From NCBI GenBank assembly GCA_001931875.2, contig MSJH02000073.1, positions 1 through 32,429 of the forward strand: a DNA stretch of 32,429 nt, written 5' to 3'. This DNA comes from Byssochlamys sp. IMV 00236 (Eukaryota > Ascomycota > Eurotiomycetes > Eurotiales > Thermoascaceae). Shown one piece after another: positions 29,669 to 32,429 of the stretch (the first letter of the stretch is position 1; each line of letters starts with the position of its first letter). The notes beneath the pieces are model-generated. The model saw nothing but the letters and a program-made list of their open reading frames with translations, did not search any database and was not told the origin of the DNA. A program made the position numbers and the translations under genes.

Positions 29669-31960
29669 CTATTTACTTAATGTAAAGCCAAATGCTCTGG
29701 TTTCCGTCTTTGTCTTTTTTTTTGTGCTGACGGTATTATGTCTCCAAAAATGAGTTTTACTGTTATTACTATTTTTAATCAATGTATCTGTACATGGCTG
29801 TTGAATGGGTGATAATCTAGGTGAAGGAGCAGCAGATGAAACAGGTGAATTTTCTTTATCAAAGTATGCATTCTGTTGTTGCTGTTGTTGTTGTTGACGT
29901 GCCAAAAGGGTGGTCAGCTTGATTGACTTGCTACTAATGGGTGTAGGCGGTGCACCTGGTACTTGATAAGAATCCAATGACATAGACTGCTCAGAAGGAG
30001 ATCTGCGATGATTAAGCGTTGTTGCGCTTTGTGATGATGCAAATGGGATGTTGTTGATATTTTGATAACGGGTATGATGATTGATGTTATTTTGTGTAAA
30101 ATCGGGAGAAGTTGGGGTTGTTGCTGCTGTAGGTGAATCTTGCTTTTGTAAAAGCTTAGATGAGTTGTTACTGTAGTAATTGAGTGGTTCACTTTGACTT
30201 GTTGTACGAGTAGTGTTTAGTGGCAGTATTGCCTCTTGAGGCGGGCTGACAGGGACCATGGGGCGCTCGGTCACCTGCTGCATCTTTTGCTGTCGTTGCA
30301 TCATCTTTTTAGCATTGATTAGCACACGCAGAGCACGAATTTGTAATGAAGTTGCATTTGATAACGATGCAGACTCATAAATCATGGCAGCAGTAGACAT
30401 ATTGAGCATTTGATGTAGAGCATGGATCGCGAGCTCCTTGAGACGTGTGATCTGGAAAAAGTCGGCTACAAACAGGAGCCGTGAGAGAATTTGAGGTTGG
30501 TGCTGTTGAGCGGTGACAAGATGGTCTGTATAAATATACTGCAGGAATGCGATAAGGACGATGTAGGTGTCAGGAAATGAGAGCTCTCGTTTGTCGTGGT
30601 CAAGCATTTCTGACATCCCAGGCTGAGGGGAGGTGACAGGTTTAAGTAGTGAACGGATAGATGGCCATCGCTGAGCCAAGACAGATGAATTAACAGAGAT
30701 GGACTTGTTGTCAATTGCAGTTATCTTGAGGTCTGCTAGCACAGGATCCTTGAGCATAGATAATCCTAAACTTTGCCCGATGGTACTGAAGGATGTCTGT
30801 GGCGGTTTGTAGATACCAAACACCTCAATGTCAACGAGAGCTAGATAATCAAAACAGTGAACACGGTTCTTGTAGTCATCCTGCATATTGCGTGCTGGAT
30901 GTCCAAAGATGAGGAACTTGTTCATTGTTTCGTACAACATTCCGCGCAACCAGGAGCCACGTGCGATACCAGGACCAGGCTCAACTTTAGTCCAAACAAA
31001 GCTTGTCATGTCAAGTGCCCAAATCTGAAACTGTTGGACTGCACCACTCATATGTGGTCCTGCCAATATGAATTGTTGACCGCACATAAATGCGGATGGG
31101 AATCGAATAGGAGGTGGTGCAGTATTATTGGCTCCAACTTGCTCAGTCTGGTTCAACATGTCGACACACTCGCTATTAGTGTTTATTTTCCATGAATGCA
31201 ACTGTCGAGCGATCTCAGCTCCACTATAGTTCGAATAGACATGAATAGAGATATCCGTTTCTTTCACTGTGATGTTTGTCTCCTCAAAAGGATCAGTGAG
31301 TAGATCCATGTTGGGCGCAAAGGGTGGGGATAGTTGGATTGGTGTAACTGCTACTGCAGCTGAGCGGTAGGCACCATATTGAAATTGTTGTGTTGAAATT
31401 GGCTCACACCACGCTCTTTTTCTACAGTCAAAGATGCTAATATCTGTCAGATAGTTATTTTCAATATCTTGTCCGCCCAAAATGAACAGTCTGTCATTCA
31501 CTAGGGTCGAAATATGGGCATAACGAGGCGAAGGAATAGGCTGATTGGTAAGATTGGGATACTCCCAGGCGAGTGACTTGATGTCTAAAAAGACCAAGTC
31601 ATCAAGCGTTGTCAATTCATCTGAGGGTACGGATCGTCTATGCTGGTGTTGTCCAACTGTCATACCACCATAAAATATGATATGTGTATCATTGTGTGCA
31701 CTGGCTGAGTGAAAATAACGAGGCACAGGTGGAGTATTTTGAGGAAAGGCAATTTTCCATGACATGGTGTCTAAAGATAGAACATAGAGTCGATTGGATA
31801 TTTGTCGACTTGATTGTAATCTACCACCAAAGACATACACATGTCGATTGATCAAGGTCGCAGTTGCACCAATAAGTGAAGGTGGTACATCTCCTGTTGT
31901 TTTATGAAACTCTGTAATGAGTTCGGCAATTGATTGTGTAGGCGTTCCTCCTCCTACCAT
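29669..31960 (-). CDS. Kelch-repeat and BTB/BACK domain protein (Ral2/LZTR1-like)
   Basis: Single-exon protein of 763 residues from ATG at 31960. The N-terminal half holds Kelch repeats with the paired-glycine pattern (HVYVFGGR, THIIFYGGM, DRLFILGGQ) followed by Asp-Trp-type strands. A BTB domain follows (ADLKITAIDNKSISVNSSVLA to YIYTDHLVTA), then a BACK-like helical region. The tail is Ser/Pro/Asn/Gln-rich with a run of eight Gln. Kelch before BTB is the order of yeast Ral2 and animal LZTR1, which act on Ras; BTB proteins often recruit Cullin-3. A Ras or ubiquitin-ligase role is inferred. An upstream ATG at 32071 would add 37 Phe/Ser-rich residues encoded by a pyrimidine tract, which looks like leader, so I prefer the inner start. 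Confidence 0.85.
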   Translation of the reverse strand: MVGGGTPTQSIAELITEFHKTTGDVPPSLIGATATLINRHVYVFGGRLQSSRQISNRLYVLSLDTMSWKIAFPQNTPPVPRYFHSASAHNDTHIIFYGGMTVGQHQHRRSVPSDELTTLDDLVFLDIKSLAWEYPNLTNQPIPSPRYAHISTLVNDRLFILGGQDIENNYLTDISIFDCRKRAWCEPISTQQFQYGAYRSAAVAVTPIQLSPPFAPNMDLLTDPFEETNITVKETDISIHVYSNYSGAEIARQLHSWKINTNSECVDMLNQTEQVGANNTAPPPIRFPSAFMCGQQFILAGPHMSGAVQQFQIWALDMTSFVWTKVEPGPGIARGSWLRGMLYETMNKFLIFGHPARNMQDDYKNRVHCFDYLALVDIEVFGIYKPPQTSFSTIGQSLGLSMLKDPVLADLKITAIDNKSISVNSSVLAQRWPSIRSLLKPVTSPQPGMSEMLDHDKRELSFPDTYIVLIAFLQYIYTDHLVTAQQHQPQILSRLLFVADFFQITRLKELAIHALHQMLNMSTAAMIYESASLSNATSLQIRALRVLINAKKMMQRQQKMQQVTERPMVPVSPPQEAILPLNTTRTTSQSEPLNYYSNNSSKLLQKQDSPTAATTPTSPDFTQNNINHHTRYQNINNIPFASSQSATTLNHRRSPSEQSMSLDSYQVPGAPPTPISSKSIKLTTLLARQQQQQQQQNAYFDKENSPVSSAAPSPRLSPIQQPCTDTLIKNSNNSKTHFWRHNTVSTKKKTKTETRAFGFTLSK

Positions 31961-32429
31961 CGAAGTTAAAATAAAAGGCTGAATAGAAAAAAAAAGGGAA
32001 AAGAAGAAAGAAGGAAAAAAGTCAAAAAAAGGACTAAAGCCATGCGGACGATATCTGTGTGACAAAGTCACCCTGCAACCAACGTGTCTATTTTAAACTG
32101 CCGACATGCATTGTTAATTGATAATTCTCTTGTGACCAAAGACTATTCTTTAGAGTAATCTCAAAGTCAAAAGCTTTGCTTGAAGCAGATATGCTAAAAT
32201 GAATAAGCAAAAGAGCTAAAGAGAAAGAGTGAACAAGAGACGAAAGATAGTCACAATGAAGATCGATAAGCTAGAGGAGTTCAAATACACTCAAAATTGA
32301 CTGGGATTAAAACGTGAGTCTTTGATTGCTTGGAAAAATCGTCAACAATGAAGTTTATAAGATTTTTTTAAGTACTACTAACCGCATGTTTGTTTGAGAA
32401 AAAAAAAAAAAAAAGGGGCTTAATACGTT
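31961..32429. other. Right-end tract upstream of the Kelch-BTB gene
   Basis: No other gene seen. It begins with a polypyrimidine leader (minus strand) of the Kelch-BTB gene and ends in AT-rich sequence with an A-run at 32399-32414. No clear TATA motif was found on the minus strand near the start. Confidence 0.4.

Noticed and set aside
1..32429. CRISPR arrays, bacterial operons, tRNA genes, prophage
   Set aside because: No repeat-spacer arrays, ribosome-binding-site spacing or tRNA-like cloverleaf were seen on either strand.

Overview
The window is fungal nuclear DNA, most likely from an early-diverging, Mucoromycota-type (Mucorales-like) genome. The grounds are AT-rich sequence, many short GT-AG introns (about 45-80 nt) inside otherwise compact genes, a GPI-type chitin deacetylase, a U2 snRNA gene, and proteins that resemble animal relatives as much as yeast ones (EHD, YIPF6, TRAPPC6, a FERRY3/C12orf4 homologue). 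The phylum is an inference. No prokaryotic or viral genes were seen.

Layout, left to right. 934-2685: COQ6 (ubiquinone ring hydroxylase), convergent with RLP24. RLP24 (3364-2782, minus) and NMD3 (3530-5112) are divergent over 165 bp and both act in 60S ribosome maturation. A 51-codon minus-strand ORF ends 7 bp from the NMD3 stop. 5797-6429: bHLH transcription factor. 9057-7029 (minus): large multi-pass glycoprotein, DUF3176-like. 9.1-13.9 kb: gene-poor tract with a decayed Tc1/mariner-like transposase and a possible pogo-type miniature element. 13907-14405: small zinc-finger gene in five tiny exons. 15785-14546 (minus): chitin deacetylase. 16961-18422: pyruvate dehydrogenase protein X. 20269-19607 (minus): PHO80-like cyclin.

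The right third is dense. 20492-22633: FERRY3-like protein carrying a UBA domain. 23787-22743 (minus): DSK2/ubiquilin. 24758-23877 (minus): RNA polymerase I subunit RPA34. About 25439-25630: U2 snRNA. 25758-27559: EHD-type ATPase. 28590-27610 (minus): YIP4/YIPF6. 28886-29620: TRAPP subunit TRS33. 31960-29669 (minus): Kelch-BTB protein.

Two themes recur. One is ribosome production: RLP24, NMD3 and RPA34. The other is endomembrane traffic: the FERRY3-like protein, EHD, YIP4 and TRS33 within about 9 kb. Divergent pairs with related jobs (RLP24/NMD3 and YIP4/TRS33) may share promoters. Genes often meet tail to tail with only 7-140 bp between stop codons. Exon boundaries were set by eye from splice signals, reading frame and known family sequence; every multi-exon model closes in frame. 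No transcript data were available. The strongest unusual observation is the fungal FERRY3/C12orf4-like protein with an inserted UBA domain.
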